A DNA stretch of 64,000 nt from Cryomorphaceae bacterium BACL29 MAG-121220-bin8 (GTDB lineage: Bacteria; Bacteroidota; Bacteroidia; Flavobacteriales; Flavobacteriaceae), in NCBI GenBank assembly GCA_905181705.1, contig CAJIYP010000001.1, forward strand, positions 1-64,000, in the 5' to 3' direction. The stretch's first letter is position 1, and every line of letters begins with the position of its first letter. Positions 17,854-27,495 of this stretch are shown here, in pieces. Position numbers and translations under genes: made by a program. The notes under the pieces are model-generated. The model was given only the letters and a program-made list of their open reading frames with translations. It did not search any database and was not told the origin of the DNA.

Positions 17854-18808
17854 ATGAAAGTAACAGAACACATAAAAAAAGCAAAAGGCAATACTCAATT
17901 CACTTTTGAAATTTTACCACCAGTAAAAGGTCATAATGTGCAGTCTATTTTTGACAACATTGATCCTTTGATGGAGTTTAACCCTCCTTTTATTGATGTC
18001 ACATACCACAGAGAAGAGCATGTCTATAACGAACTGGAAAATGGGTTATTACAAAAAAAAGTGGTAAGAAAACGTCCAGGTACAGTAGGTATTTGTGCCG
18101 CTCTTCAAAATAAATATAATGTAGATGCGATTCCTCATATTCTGTGTGGAGGTTTTAGTAAAGAGGTTACGGAAAATCTTTTAATTGACTTAGATTTTCT
18201 AGGAATAAACAATATTGTAGCTCTTAAGGGGAGATGCTATTAAGTCAGAAACCTATTTCACACCAAATAAAGAGGGTCATTCTTATGCAAGCGAGCTTGT
18301 TAATCAAATAGCAGATTTAAATAAAGGAAAATATTTGGAAGAAGTTGAGGTGTCTTCAAAAACTGATTTCTGTATTGGAGTGGCTGGTTATCCTGAAAAA
18401 CACATGGAAGCACCAAGTCTAGAAAGTGATATTCATTTTTTAAAAGAAAAAATTAAACTAGGTGCTGAATATATAGTAACTCAAATGTTTTTTGATAACA
18501 AGAAGTTCTTTGAATTTCAGGATATATGTAAAAAAGAAGGAATTACTGTCCCTATCATTCCAGGATTAAAGCCTATTTCAACAAAAAAACAACTAAATAT
18601 TTTACCATTGAGATTTCATTGTGACCTTCCTGAAACTTTAATCAAAGAGGTTGTAAAATGCAAAGATAACTCGCAAATCAAAGAGGTTGGAATGGAGTGG
18701 TGTATACAACAAAGTAAGGAACTTAAAGAACATGGAGTTCCTTTTTTACATTACTATTCAATGGGAAAAGCACTTAATATCAAAAAAATTGCACAATCAG
18801 TTTTTTAG
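17854..18808 (+). CDS. metF: 5,10-methylenetetrahydrofolate reductase, one frameshift
   Basis: Makes the 5-methyltetrahydrofolate consumed by MetH. The N-terminus QFTFEILPPVKG holds the catalytic glutamate, followed by FIDVTYHREEH, GTVGICAALQNKY, and DFLGINNIVALKG just before a one-base break at about 18236. The other frame continues AIKSETYFTPNKEGHSYASE, VAGYPEKHMEAPSLESDI and EYIVTQMFFDN, the flavin-barrel signature. The joined product is ~318 residues, normal for bacterial MetF. It starts 4 bases after metH, so it is likely the last gene of the SAM-II operon. Confidence 0.94.
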
Positions 18809-18876
18809 TTAAATGAAATTTCAATTGAAAATGAAAAAATAAATTTTAAAAATCACCAAATAACAGATAATATTAT

Positions 18877-18884
18877 TATTTTTG
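18877..18884 (+). promoter_or_regulatory. -7 promoter box TATTTTTG for metK
   Basis: Matches TAnnTTTG, 55 bases before the metK start, inside the 131-base gap after metF. No SAM-II or other SAM aptamer pattern is visible in this gap, so metK-ahcY are probably a separate unit. Confidence 0.45.
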
Positions 18885-18939
18885 GACGTTATTTTAAATA
18901 GAATATTTAGTAAGTTATTAAAAAATTTTAAAGTAAAAT

Positions 18940-20190
18940 ATGAGTTACCTATTTACATCCGAATCAGTCAGTGAAGGGCATCCTGACAAAGTTGCTGATC
19001 AAATAAGCGACGCACTAATTGATAATTTTTTAGCTTTTGATGCCAATTCAAAAGTTGCTTGTGAAACTTTAGTAACCACAGGACAAGTTGTACTTGCAGG
19101 TGAAGTTAAATCCAACACTTATCTTGATGTTCAAGCAATTTCCAGAAAAGTAATAAATAATATTGGCTACAATAAAAGCGAATATATGTTTGATGGTAAT
19201 TCTTGTGGTGTTTTTTCTGCCATACATGAACAATCGTCTGATATAAATCAGGGAGTAGAAAGAAAAAATCCAGAAGATCAAGGTGCTGGAGATCAAGGAA
19301 TGATGTTTGGGTATGCTTGTAATGAGACAGAAGACTACATGCCTTTAGCTTTAGATTTGTCTCACAAAATATTAATAGAATTAGCAGAATTAAGAAGAGA
19401 AAATAATGAAATAACTTATTTAAGACCCGACTCTAAATCACAGGTAACACTACAATATTCTGAAGATAATAAGCCTGAAAAAATTGTGGCCATTGTGGTT
19501 TCTACTCAACATGATGATTTTGATATTGAAGATAAAATGTTAGCTAAAATTAAACTGGATATTACTTCAATTCTAATACCAAGATTGTTAAATAAGTACC
19601 CAGATTATAAAACTTTTTTCAATAATGAAATAGAATATCACATAAATCCAACTGGGAAATTTGTTATTGGTGGTCCACATGGAGATACCGGTTTAACAGG
19701 ACGAAAAATTATTGTAGATACATATGGAGGAAAAGGTGCACATGGAGGAGGCGCTTTTTCAGGTAAAGACCCTAGTAAAGTTGATAGAAGTGCTGCATAT
19801 GCAACAAGACATATCGCTAAAAATTTAGTTGCTGCTGGAGTGGCTGATGAATGTTTAGTTCAAGTTAGCTACGCCATTGGAGTGGCTAAGCCAATGGGTA
19901 TATTTGTAAATACTTATGGGACATCTAAGATTTCTATGAATGATAGTGAATTAGCTAAAATTGTTGAAGAAATTTTTGATATGCGTCCTTATTTTATTGA
20001 AAAAAGATTAAAATTAAGGAATCCAATTTATACTGAAACAGCTGCTTACGGGCACATGGGAAGAAAATCAAAATTTGTCACTAAGACTTTTACTTCTCCA
20101 AACGGTGAATCAAAAACTTTAGAAGTTGAGTTGTTTACCTGGGAAAAACTAGATATGATAGATAAAATTAAACTAAAATTAAAACTATAA
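18940..20190 (+). CDS. metK: S-adenosylmethionine synthetase
   Basis: Forms SAM from methionine and ATP. The 416-residue protein begins with [20 protein letters not shown] (ATP-binding histidine), contains [21 protein letters not shown], the signature [40 protein letters not shown] and the C-terminal [16 protein letters not shown]. All hallmark motifs are intact. ahcY follows 3 bases later, so synthesis of SAM and removal of its by-product are co-expressed. Confidence 0.98.
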   Translation: MSYLFTSESVSEGHPDKVADQISDALIDNFLAFDANSKVACETLVTTGQVVLAGEVKSNTYLDVQAISRKVINNIGYNKSEYMFDGNSCGVFSAIHEQSSDINQGVERKNPEDQGAGDQGMMFGYACNETEDYMPLALDLSHKILIELAELRRENNEITYLRPDSKSQVTLQYSEDNKPEKIVAIVVSTQHDDFDIEDKMLAKIKLDITSILIPRLLNKYPDYKTFFNNEIEYHINPTGKFVIGGPHGDTGLTGRKIIVDTYGGKGAHGGGAFSGKDPSKVDRSAAYATRHIAKNLVAAGVADECLVQVSYAIGVAKPMGIFVNTYGTSKISMNDSELAKIVEEIFDMRPYFIEKRLKLRNPIYTETAAYGHMGRKSKFVTKTFTSPNGESKTLEVELFTWEKLDMIDKIKLKLKL

Positions 20191-20193
20191 TAA

Positions 20194-21504
20194 ATGAGTA
20201 ACGCAAAACACATTCCATTCAAAGTAAAAGATATTTCTTTAGCTGATTGGGGAAGAAAGGAAATTAGATTAGCTGAAGCAGAAATGCCAGGTCTTATGTC
20301 ACTAAGAGAAGAGTATGGTGAAACAAAACCCTTAAAAGGAGCTAGGATTGCTGGTTGTCTTCATATGACCATACAAACTGCAGTTCTTATAGAAACGTTA
20401 GTTGAATTAGGTGCTGATGTTACTTGGAGTTCTTGTAATATTTTCTCTACTCAAGATCATGCAGCTGCAGCAATCGCAGCAGCAGGTATACCAGTCTATG
20501 CATGGAAAGGCATGAATGAAGAAGAGTTTGAATGGTGTATTGAACAAACCGTATTTTTTGGAGAAGATAAAAAACCGTTAAATATGATTTTAGATGACGG
20601 TGGGGATTTAACTAATTTAGTTCTTGATCATTACCCTGAACTAGTAAATGGAATTAAAGGTTTGTCAGAAGAAACAACTACGGGTGTTCATAGACTATAT
20701 GAAAGAGTTAAAAATGGTACGTTGCCATTACCGGCAATTAATGTAAATGATTCAGTCACCAAATCTAAATTTGATAATAAATATGGTTGTCAGGAAAGTG
20801 CGGTAGACGCAGTTAGAAGAGCTACTGATGTTATGATTGCAGGTAAAAGAGTGTTAGTTGCAGGTTACGGAGATGTGGGAAAAGGGACTGTCGCATCATT
20901 TAGCGGGGCAGGAGCGATTGTAACGGTTGTTGAAATTGATCCAATTTGTGCCTTACAAGCATCTATGGATGGTCATGAAGTTAAAAAAATGAAAACCGCA
21001 ATAGGAAATGCTGATATAATTGTTACTGCAACAGGTAATAAAGATATTTTAAAAGAAGAGCATTTTAGGTTAATGAAAGACAAAGCGATTGTATGTAATA
21101 TTGGTCATTTTGATAATGAAATTGACATGTCATGGCTAAATACAAATTACGGAAATACTAAAGATGAAATTAAACCACAAGTTGATTTATATAATATCGA
21201 AGGAAAAGACGTGATTATATTAGCAGAGGGTAGACTAGTTAATTTAGGATGTGCTACTGGACATCCAAGTTTTGTGATGAGTAATTCATTCACAAATCAA
21301 ACTCTAGCTCAATTAGAACTTTGGTTAAATACAGATTCCTACGAAAATAAAGTTTACATGCTTCCAAAACATTTAGACGAAAAAGTTGCTAAATTGCATT
21401 TGAAAAGATTAGGTGTTGAACTTGAGGAATTAGATAAAGATCAGGCTGATTATATTGGAGTTAAAGTTGAAGGCCCCTATAAGCCAGAATATTATAGGTA
21501 TTAA
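20194..21504 (+). CDS. ahcY: Adenosylhomocysteinase
   Basis: Hydrolyses S-adenosylhomocysteine to adenosine and homocysteine, closing the methyl cycle with MetH, MetF and MetK. The 436-residue protein shows [65 protein letters not shown], the NAD fold [24 protein letters not shown] and the C-terminal [21 protein letters not shown]. No anomalies. It forms a pair with metK and is followed 27 bases later by sucB. Confidence 0.98.
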   Translation: MSNAKHIPFKVKDISLADWGRKEIRLAEAEMPGLMSLREEYGETKPLKGARIAGCLHMTIQTAVLIETLVELGADVTWSSCNIFSTQDHAAAAIAAAGIPVYAWKGMNEEEFEWCIEQTVFFGEDKKPLNMILDDGGDLTNLVLDHYPELVNGIKGLSEETTTGVHRLYERVKNGTLPLPAINVNDSVTKSKFDNKYGCQESAVDAVRRATDVMIAGKRVLVAGYGDVGKGTVASFSGAGAIVTVVEIDPICALQASMDGHEVKKMKTAIGNADIIVTATGNKDILKEEHFRLMKDKAIVCNIGHFDNEIDMSWLNTNYGNTKDEIKPQVDLYNIEGKDVIILAEGRLVNLGCATGHPSFVMSNSFTNQTLAQLELWLNTDSYENKVYMLPKHLDEKVAKLHLKRLGVELEELDKDQADYIGVKVEGPYKPEYYRY

Positions 21505-21531
21505 AAATAGGTACTAAAACGAATCAATAGA

Positions 21532-22752
21532 ATGATTTTAGAAATGAAAGTTCCGTCTCCGGGTGAATCAATTTCAGAAGTTGAAATTGCAGAGTGGCTT
21601 GTAAAAGATGGGGACTATGTAAAAAAAGATCAAACTATTGCCGAGGTGGATTCAGATAAAGCAACCTTAGATCTTCCTGCAGAAGAAAGTGGAGTAATTA
21701 CCTTAAAAGCTAATGAAGGAGATGCAGTAGAGGTAGGGGCAGTAGTATGTTTAATAGATACTTCTGCAAAAGCGCCTGTTTCTGATAAAACAAATCCAGT
21801 AGAAAAAGTTGTTGAAAAAACAATTCAAAAACAATCAGAGCCAATTGAAACTAAAATAGAAGAAAGTAGTTTTGCTAGTGGAACACCTTCCCCTGCAGCA
21901 GCAAAAATATTAAGTGAAAAAAATATTTCAGCTTCCAATGTTAATGGATCGGGAAGAGGAGGAAGAATTACAAAAGAAGATGCTTTGAAAGCACTTCCAA
22001 AAGTTGATTTAAATGCAATAGTAAAAGACCGGAAAATCGAATCCAAAAAGCTTTCGATGCTTCGAAGGAAAGTAGCTCAAAGGTTAGTAGCTGTGAAGAA
22101 CCAAACAGCAATGCTTACTACTTTTAATGAGGTCAATATGACTCCGATATTTGAGCTTAGAAAAAAATACAAAGAAGAGTTTAAAGAAAAACATGGGGTT
22201 GGACTTGGTTTTATGAGCTTTTTCACAAAAGCTACTGTTCAAGCATTACAAGAATTTCCGGATGTTAATAGTATGATCGATGGAGACCAACAGATTAAAT
22301 ATGATTTCTTTGATATAAGCATCGCAGTTTCTGGACCAAAAGGATTAATGGTTCCTGTAGTTAGAGATGCTCAAAAGTTAACTTTCTCAGGTATTGAAAA
22401 AGAAATAAAAAGATTGGCTATTAGAGCTAGAGATGGTGAAATTACGGTGGATGAAATGACAGGAGGAACTTTTACTATAACCAATGGAGGGGTTTTTGGA
22501 TCGATGCTTTCCACTCCCATAATTAATCCCCCACAATCTGCTATTCTAGGAATGCACAATATTATAGAAAGGCCAATTGCAGTTAATGGAAAAGTGGAGA
22601 TACATCCAATAATGTACTTAGCACTTTCTTATGACCATAGAATTGTAGATGGAAAAGAATCAGTTGGTTTTTTAGTAAATATAAAAGAAGCGCTTGAAAA
22701 TCCTGTAGAAAAGTTGATGGGTGGAGATGTTAAAAAAGCCTTAGAGCTTTAG
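21532..22752 (+). CDS. sucB: 2-oxoglutarate dehydrogenase E2, dihydrolipoamide succinyltransferase
   Basis: The acyltransferase core of the complex whose E1 is sucA. One lipoyl domain (residues ~3-77) carries Lys43 in [13 protein letters not shown] linker leads to the peripheral subunit-binding domain ([26 protein letters not shown]), then a catalytic domain with [19 protein letters not shown] and the active-site [12 protein letters not shown]. Length 406 residues is normal. It directly follows ahcY and its 3' end overlaps the convergent retropepsin-like gene by 12 bases. Separation from sucA by the methyl-cycle genes is unusual. Confidence 0.96.
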   Translation: MILEMKVPSPGESISEVEIAEWLVKDGDYVKKDQTIAEVDSDKATLDLPAEESGVITLKANEGDAVEVGAVVCLIDTSAKAPVSDKTNPVEKVVEKTIQKQSEPIETKIEESSFASGTPSPAAAKILSEKNISASNVNGSGRGGRITKEDALKALPKVDLNAIVKDRKIESKKLSMLRRKVAQRLVAVKNQTAMLTTFNEVNMTPIFELRKKYKEEFKEKHGVGLGFMSFFTKATVQALQEFPDVNSMIDGDQQIKYDFFDISIAVSGPKGLMVPVVRDAQKLTFSGIEKEIKRLAIRARDGEITVDEMTGGTFTITNGGVFGSMLSTPIINPPQSAILGMHNIIERPIAVNGKVEIHPIMYLALSYDHRIVDGKESVGFLVNIKEALENPVEKLMGGDVKKALEL

Positions 22753-23184
22753 ATAAAGTCTACTTTTTTCATAATCTATAATTGCTTTTCCTTTTTTTAA
22801 AGTGTCCGCTCCAATTATTCCATCTACTTTTTGAATTTCTCTTTCACTCAACGCACTGTTAATATGATTTAAATCAAACAATACTAAAGAGCATGAGTTG
22901 TTTACCCATTTTCCAATTTCTAATTTATTTTTATTAGAAACTTTGGTTTCTTGCATTAAGTCGGTTGCGCTAGATGCTTTGATTTCGCTCTTTTGAGAAA
23001 TTAATTTGAATTTTTCTAATTGAGTTAAATCTGAGCAAGTATTGGAAGCGCCAGTATCTAGAATAAATAATCCCTTTATATTATTAATTGTTGCTTCTAT
23101 TTGATAGTGGTTAGTACTTGTTTTTTTTAAATTAATGCTTGTATAACCCTGAGATTTAAGGAAAAAGTGTCTTGTTTTTTTCAT
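22741..23184 (-). CDS. Retropepsin-like aspartic protease family protein
   Basis: A 147-residue protein with the active-site motif [11 protein letters not shown] near residue 40 and the second-strand [20 protein letters not shown] near the C-terminus, as in single-domain retropepsin-like proteins that would work as dimers. No signal peptide or membrane anchor is evident. Function in Flavobacteriia is unknown to me. It is transcribed towards sucB and divergently from the TatD gene 37 bases away. Confidence 0.8.
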   Translation of the reverse strand: MKKTRHFFLKSQGYTSINLKKTSTNHYQIEATINNIKGLFILDTGASNTCSDLTQLEKFKLISQKSEIKASSATDLMQETKVSNKNKLEIGKWVNNSCSLVLFDLNHINSALSEREIQKVDGIIGADTLKKGKAIIDYEKSRLYLKL

Positions 23185-23220
23185 TGAAATAAAATTAACC
23201 TAAAATATTAACTTAGCCCC

Positions 23221-23988
23221 ATGCAAATTATAGATACCCACACTCATTTATATCTTGAACAATTCGTAGATGACGTAGACAAGGTTATTGAAAGAGCAAT
23301 TAATAGTGGAATAGATAAGTTTATTTTTCCTGCTATTGATTCGTCCTATTTGAGTGAAATGCTAGAGCTAGAAAAAAAATATCCTAAAAATATTCATTTG
23401 ATGTCTGGTCTTCATCCAGTATCTGTAAAAGAAAATTACAAGGAGGAACTTGATGTGGTGGTTAAAAGTTTAAACGCCCATAAATACGTTGCTATTGGAG
23501 AAATAGGAATTGATTTGTATTGGGATAAAACTTTTTTAAAAGAGCAACAAGAAGCTTTTGAGTTTCAGATTAGGCTGGCAATTTCTAATGATTTACCAAT
23601 TGTTATACATTGTAGAGAGGGATTCGATGAAATATTTGAAATTTTAGATGCTGAAAAATGTTCAAAACTTCGTGGGGTATTCCACTGTTTTACAGGAACA
23701 CTTGAGCAGGCCAATAGAGCTATTGGTTTAGGTTTCTTACTAGGAATAGGAGGAGTAGTTACTTTTAAAAATGGAGGAATTGACAAATTCATTAACCAAA
23801 TAGACATTAAAAATATAGTTTTAGAAACAGACTCTCCTTATTTATCTCCTGTCCCTTTTCGTGGAAAAAGGAACGAGAGTTCTTACATAACCTATGTGCT
23901 TAGTAAGTTATCAGGTCTTTATGAAATGAGCGAAATAGAGATAGCAGATATAACCACAAAAAATGCTTCAAAAATATTTAATCTGTAA
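23221..23988 (+). CDS. TatD-family metal-dependent deoxyribonuclease
   Basis: A 255-residue TIM-barrel hydrolase. Metal ligands are visible: IDTHTHLY (His6, His8), the glutamate in IGEIGIDLYWD (~93), VIHCREGFDE, the histidine in GVFHCFTGT, and LETDSPYLSP (Asp ~203). The family includes 3'-5' DNases and D-aminoacyl-tRNA deacylase-like enzymes; the exact substrate cannot be read from sequence. The gene ends just before a tRNA promoter. Confidence 0.92.
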   Translation: MQIIDTHTHLYLEQFVDDVDKVIERAINSGIDKFIFPAIDSSYLSEMLELEKKYPKNIHLMSGLHPVSVKENYKEELDVVVKSLNAHKYVAIGEIGIDLYWDKTFLKEQQEAFEFQIRLAISNDLPIVIHCREGFDEIFEILDAEKCSKLRGVFHCFTGTLEQANRAIGLGFLLGIGGVVTFKNGGIDKFINQIDIKNIVLETDSPYLSPVPFRGKRNESSYITYVLSKLSGLYEMSEIEIADITTKNASKIFNL

Positions 23989-24000
23989 TATTTAAATACC

Positions 24001-24008
24001 TACTTTTG
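24001..24008 (+). promoter_or_regulatory. -7 promoter box TACTTTTG for tRNA-Ser
   Basis: A TAnnTTTG match ending 12 bases before the first tRNA base, well placed for transcription of the tRNA. No clear -33 element. Confidence 0.45.
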
Positions 24009-24020
24009 AAATTCTTAAAA

Positions 24021-24108
24021 AGAGAGGTGGCCGAGTGGTTTAAGGCGCACGCTTGGAAAGCGTGTATACGCCAAAAGTGTATCGAGGGTTCGAATCCCTT
24101 CCTCTCTG
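24021..24108 (+). tRNA. tRNA-Ser (anticodon GGA)
   Basis: An 88-nucleotide class II tRNA. The acceptor arm AGAGAGG (24021-24027) pairs with CCTCTCT (24101-24107), with discriminator G at 24108. The anticodon stem CACGC/GCGTG encloses loop TTGGAAA with anticodon GGA at 24055-24057. The T-arm contains GGTTCGAATCC preceded by a long variable arm (about 24066-24083), typical of serine tRNAs. CCA is not encoded and must be added. Confidence 0.96.
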
Positions 24109-24128
24109 CAAATCTAAAGTTCGTCATT

Positions 24129-24157
24129 ACAACATACCAAACAGTATGTTGTTTTGT
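24129..24157 (+). terminator. Probable rho-independent terminator after tRNA-Ser
   Basis: A 9-bp perfect stem, ACAACATAC (24129-24137) with GTATGTTGT (24144-24152), six-base loop, followed by TTTTG. It lies 20 bases after the tRNA end. Confidence 0.6.
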
Positions 24158-24254
24158 TGTCGCTGGACAAATTATGTTTGTAGAAAACATTATTTTTATT
24201 TGAACTTTTTTATATATATTTAACAACTTATTTAAACAAATTAACTTACAAATA

Positions 24255-25046
24255 ATGAAAAGAATTTTATCACTTTTAGTAGTAACGGCTGTTTTCTTAT
24301 CAAACTTTGGGCTTTATGCACAAGATGAATCAGCTATGCAAGAGGAAGTAGCTCAAGAAGAAGTAATGCAGGAACAAGTAATGCAGGAAGAAGTAATGGA
24401 TGAGGAGCCAGCAGAAGCTAATTTTACTCAAGAATTAAAAAATCGTTTTATTGAAGGAGGTCCTGGGTTCATGGGAATTGTACTTGCATGTTTAATCTTT
24501 GGATTAGCAATAGCTATTGAAAGAATTATTTATTTAAATCTTGCAACAACTAATACTCAAAAATTAACCGAAGACGTAGAAAGTGCTTTAAAATCTGGTG
24601 GAACTGAAGCCGCTAAAGAAGTTTGTAGAAATACTTCTGGTCCAGTAGCATCTATTTTTTATCAGGGACTTGACAGAGCAGACGATGGAGTAGAGAGTGC
24701 TGAAAAAGCAGTGGTTGCTTATGGTGGTGTTCAAATGGGTCAACTTGAAAAAAATGTTTCGTGGATCTCTTTATTTATTGCTCTTGCTCCAATGCTTGGT
24801 TTCATGGGAACAGTAATTGGTATGATCCAAGCTTTTGATAAGATTCAAGCAGCTGGAGACATGCAGCCATCACTTGTTGCTGGTGGTATTAAAGTAGCAC
24901 TTTTAACAACTGTATTTGGACTTGTAGTTGCTATTATTCTTCAAATTTTTTACAATTACATCATTGCAAAAATTGATAGTATTGTAAATGACATGGAAGA
25001 TGCTTCCATAACTTTGATAGACATTCTTGTAGCTCATAAAAAATAA
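24255..25046 (+). CDS. exbB: ExbB/TolQ-type proton channel of a TonB or gliding/Tol energising complex
   Basis: A 263-residue MotA/TolQ/ExbB protein. An N-terminal signal-like segment (LSLLVVTAVFLSNFGLYAQ) is followed by a Glu/Gln/Met/Val repeat (QEEV, MQEQVM, MQEEVM; ~residues 32-53). Three membrane segments then follow: GIVLACLIFGLAIAIERII, ISLFIALAPMLGFMGTVIGM and ALLTTVFGLVVAIILQIF, with the conserved channel Pro and Thr. It opens an operon with a small membrane protein and two ExbD genes and would power the TonB receptors nearby. The repeat linker is an oddity of the N-terminus. Confidence 0.92.
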   Translation: MKRILSLLVVTAVFLSNFGLYAQDESAMQEEVAQEEVMQEQVMQEEVMDEEPAEANFTQELKNRFIEGGPGFMGIVLACLIFGLAIAIERIIYLNLATTNTQKLTEDVESALKSGGTEAAKEVCRNTSGPVASIFYQGLDRADDGVESAEKAVVAYGGVQMGQLEKNVSWISLFIALAPMLGFMGTVIGMIQAFDKIQAAGDMQPSLVAGGIKVALLTTVFGLVVAIILQIFYNYIIAKIDSIVNDMEDASITLIDILVAHKK

Positions 25047-25051
25047 TCTAT

Positions 25052-25501
25052 ATGAATATTCAAAAAATAACAACGCTTGTATGTGCAAGTATAGGATTAC
25101 TTGGTGTTTTATTCTTACTTTTTATAATTGGTAAAGGAGACGATGCAATTGAGATGAGTGCATTGCAAGGGGATTATGGATTTGTTTCCTACATTATTTA
25201 TTTAGCTCAATTTACATTGGCAATAACTATTTTAATAACTCTTGGGTTTTCCGGTAAAAACTTAGCCTCTGATAAAAATAAATTAAAAAGCTCACTAATG
25301 TCTCTTGGAGCTTTTTTGTTTGTGATTTTAATTGCTTTTCTTTTTTCTTCTGGAGTTGAAACTCCTATGAAAGACGATGCGGTTTTATCAGCTAGTGGTT
25401 CAAGATGGGTAGAAACAGGTATTAGAACTTTTTATTTTTTAACTGTAATTGCTCTAGGTGCTATGGCTTTTAATTCTATAAAAAACTTAATTAAAAAATA
25501 G
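25052..25501 (+). CDS. Small integral membrane protein between exbB and exbD
   Basis: A 149-residue protein with four predicted membrane helices (ITTLVCASIGLLGVLFLLFI, FVSYIIYLAQFTLAITILIT, SLMSLGAFLFVILIAFLF, TFYFLTVIALGAMAF). I do not recognise a characterised family; similar unnamed genes sit in this slot of flavobacterial exbB-exbD operons. It starts 5 bases after exbB and abuts exbD directly, so a role as an accessory subunit of the proton-driven complex is likely but unproven. Confidence 0.7.
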   Translation: MNIQKITTLVCASIGLLGVLFLLFIIGKGDDAIEMSALQGDYGFVSYIIYLAQFTLAITILITLGFSGKNLASDKNKLKSSLMSLGAFLFVILIAFLFSSGVETPMKDDAVLSASGSRWVETGIRTFYFLTVIALGAMAFNSIKNLIKK

Positions 25502-26122
25502 ATGGCTAGAAAATCACCTGAAGTTAATGCAGGCTCTATGGCCGATATTGCCTTTCTATTACTGATATTCTTTTTAGTAACCACTACCATAGAAACGGAT
25601 TCAGGTATTAATAGAAAACTTCCTCCGATGGAAGATGTAATCGATCCACCGATCATTAAAGAAAGAAATATTTTTACTGTTGTAGTAAATAAAAATAACG
25701 ATATTCTAGTTGAAGAAAAGCCAATGGAACTTCGTGATATTAGATCAGCAGCAGTTAAGTTTCTAGATAATGGGGGAGGAGTTGGAGAAGAAGCATGTGA
25801 TTATTGTAAGGGAGAAAGAGACAAGTCTTCCTCTGATAATCCAGAAAAAGCAATCATCTCGCTTAAAAACGATAGAGAAACAGACTATAAGGTATACATT
25901 TCGGTACAAAACGAACTAGTTGCAGCCTACAACGTGCTTAGAGATAGAGAGTTTATTTCTCTATATCCAAATGAAAGAATGACATTTGTAGAAGCCAATA
26001 AATTTTATTCTGACCCCAGAACAAGTCCGAAACTTAAAGCTAAGTTGAAACCAAAACTAGATGTTTTAAAAAGAATGTATCCTCAAAAATTATCTGAGGC
26101 TGAACCTAGTAAACTAAAATAA
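25502..26122 (+). CDS. exbD: ExbD/TolR-family biopolymer transporter subunit (long form)
   Basis: A 206-residue protein with a short cytoplasmic N-terminus (SPEVNAGSMADIAFLLLIFF), one membrane helix with the proton-relay aspartate in MADIAF, and a periplasmic domain beginning TDSGINRKLPPM. It has a longer periplasmic part than classical ExbD, including an inserted CDYCKGERD segment with two cysteines. It follows the small membrane protein without a gap and precedes a second exbD by 8 bases. Confidence 0.92.
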   Translation: MARKSPEVNAGSMADIAFLLLIFFLVTTTIETDSGINRKLPPMEDVIDPPIIKERNIFTVVVNKNNDILVEEKPMELRDIRSAAVKFLDNGGGVGEEACDYCKGERDKSSSDNPEKAIISLKNDRETDYKVYISVQNELVAAYNVLRDREFISLYPNERMTFVEANKFYSDPRTSPKLKAKLKPKLDVLKRMYPQKLSEAEPSKLK

Positions 26123-26130
26123 ATAATAAG

Positions 26131-26610
26131 ATGTCTAAGTTTAAAAAGAAAAAAGACGGAGAACAACCAGCCATAAATACAGCATCTCTTCCTGATATTG
26201 TTTTCATGCTTTTATTTTTCTTTATGGTTGCAACTGTTATGCGTGACAATACATTAATGGTTACCAATACTCTACCAGCTGCAGATCAAGTACAGAAATT
26301 AGATAAAAAAGATAGGGTTATCTATATCTATGCTGGAAAGCCAAGCGAGAGGTATGTTAAAAAATATGGAGACCAACCAAAAATTCAACTTAATGACAAG
26401 TTTTCTGTAGTTTCAGATGTAGGAGCTTACATTCTTGCTGAAAGAGCTACCAAACGTGAGGAACTTCAAAACGTACTTACTACTTCTTTAAAGGTTGATG
26501 GAGAAACTAATATGGGTCTTATTTCTGATATTAAACAAGAACTTAGAAAGGTAAATGCATTAAAAATTAATTATACAACCAGAATAGGGGATTATACTCA
26601 AAACAAATAA
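26131..26610 (+). CDS. exbD: ExbD/TolR-family biopolymer transporter subunit (short form)
   Basis: A 159-residue ExbD. The N-terminus INTASLPDIVFMLLFFFMVA carries the conserved Asp in the single membrane helix, followed by a periplasmic domain (TNTLPAADQVQKLDKKDRV). Two different ExbD proteins with one ExbB, as here, are common in Bacteroidota. A strong terminator follows 27 bases later, marking the end of the operon. Confidence 0.93.
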   Translation: MSKFKKKKDGEQPAINTASLPDIVFMLLFFFMVATVMRDNTLMVTNTLPAADQVQKLDKKDRVIYIYAGKPSERYVKKYGDQPKIQLNDKFSVVSDVGAYILAERATKREELQNVLTTSLKVDGETNMGLISDIKQELRKVNALKINYTTRIGDYTQNK

Positions 26611-26637
26611 TCACTGGTTTTTAAATTATAATATTCG

Positions 26638-26662
26638 AGCATCCTTTTAGGGTGCTTTTTTT
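26638..26662 (+). terminator. Rho-independent terminator of the exbB-exbD operon
   Basis: Stem AGCATCC (26638-26644) with GGGTGCT (26650-26656), one T-G wobble, loop TTTTA, then a run of T. Confidence 0.85.
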
Positions 26663-26686
26663 ATTTTATTAAATTAACTTTGTTGT

Positions 26687-27367
26687 ATGTTGAAATTTGG
26701 AAATTTTTTCTTTTTCTTTTTATTTTCAATCAGTTGCTTTTCTCAACTTGACTCAATTGATGACAAGTACAGAGAAGATCAGTTTTATTTTGGAGTTTTC
26801 TATAATTCCCTTTTAAACAGTCCAAATGATTTTAATCAAAATAAGTTCTCTAGTTCCGTTAATTTAGGTTTTATTCGTGATTTTCCATTAAATAAGGACA
26901 GAAATTTTGGATTGGGCTTGGGTTTGGGACTTTCCACCGGGAGCTTTCACAATAATTTAAAACTATCTAGTTTAAACAATCAGTTTGATGCCAATATTAT
27001 TACTGATCCACAATCCTTCACAAAAAATAAATGGACTTTAAACGAACTAGAATTCCCTTTTGAGATTAGATGGAGAACCTCAACAGCAGAAAATTATAAA
27101 TTTTGGAGAATATATTTTGGAATAAAAACAAGTTATGTTTTTAGTAGTAAGCATGTTTTTGAATCAAGTTCCGGAAAAGAAATTACAAGAGACTTGCCTT
27201 TCAATAAGCTTCAAACAGGTTTTACTCTAAATGCAGGTAACAACACCTGGAATTTAGGCCTTTATTTGGGCCTTCAGCCTTTATTTAAAGAAGAATTCAC
27301 TGACAAGCATCTCGAAATAGCTGATATTAAGCAATTTAAGGTTGGATTGATTTTTTATATTTTCTAA
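26687..27367 (+). CDS. PorT-family outer-membrane beta-barrel protein
   Basis: A 226-residue secreted protein: signal peptide FFFFFLFSISCFSQ, then KYREDQFYFGVFYN and alternating strands (FGLGLGLGLSTGSF, RIYFGIKTSYVFSS, WNLGLYLGLQPLF) ending in the aromatic GLIFYIF expected of an outer-membrane barrel. It resembles porin/PorT-like proteins. Whether it is the type IX secretion component PorT is uncertain, because no other T9SS core gene is adjacent. The exbD terminator lies between it and the upstream operon. Confidence 0.75.
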   Translation: MLKFGNFFFFFLFSISCFSQLDSIDDKYREDQFYFGVFYNSLLNSPNDFNQNKFSSSVNLGFIRDFPLNKDRNFGLGLGLGLSTGSFHNNLKLSSLNNQFDANIITDPQSFTKNKWTLNELEFPFEIRWRTSTAENYKFWRIYFGIKTSYVFSSKHVFESSSGKEITRDLPFNKLQTGFTLNAGNNTWNLGLYLGLQPLFKEEFTDKHLEIADIKQFKVGLIFYIF

Positions 27368-27495
27368 ATAAACAGCCTTTTATATTATTAAATCACGTAT
27401 ATATCACCAAAAAACTGATAGTTTTACAATTTTATTTATATTTACAAGGTTATAGAGTTTTGATAACAACTAACAAAAACTAAAATAATATTATT

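Noticed and set aside
18809-18939. Second SAM riboswitch before metK
   Set aside because: The gap lacks the SAM-II loop and AGCTAAAA strand and has no SAM-I-like helices that I can see.
24006-24226. Reading frames on both strands across 24006-24226
   Set aside because: They coincide with a canonical tRNA-Ser and its terminator; the predicted peptides merely translate the tRNA.
26687-27367. Assignment as the type IX secretion component PorT/SprT
   Set aside because: The barrel family is plausible, but context is ExbB/ExbD and no T9SS core genes are adjacent, so only the family name is kept.
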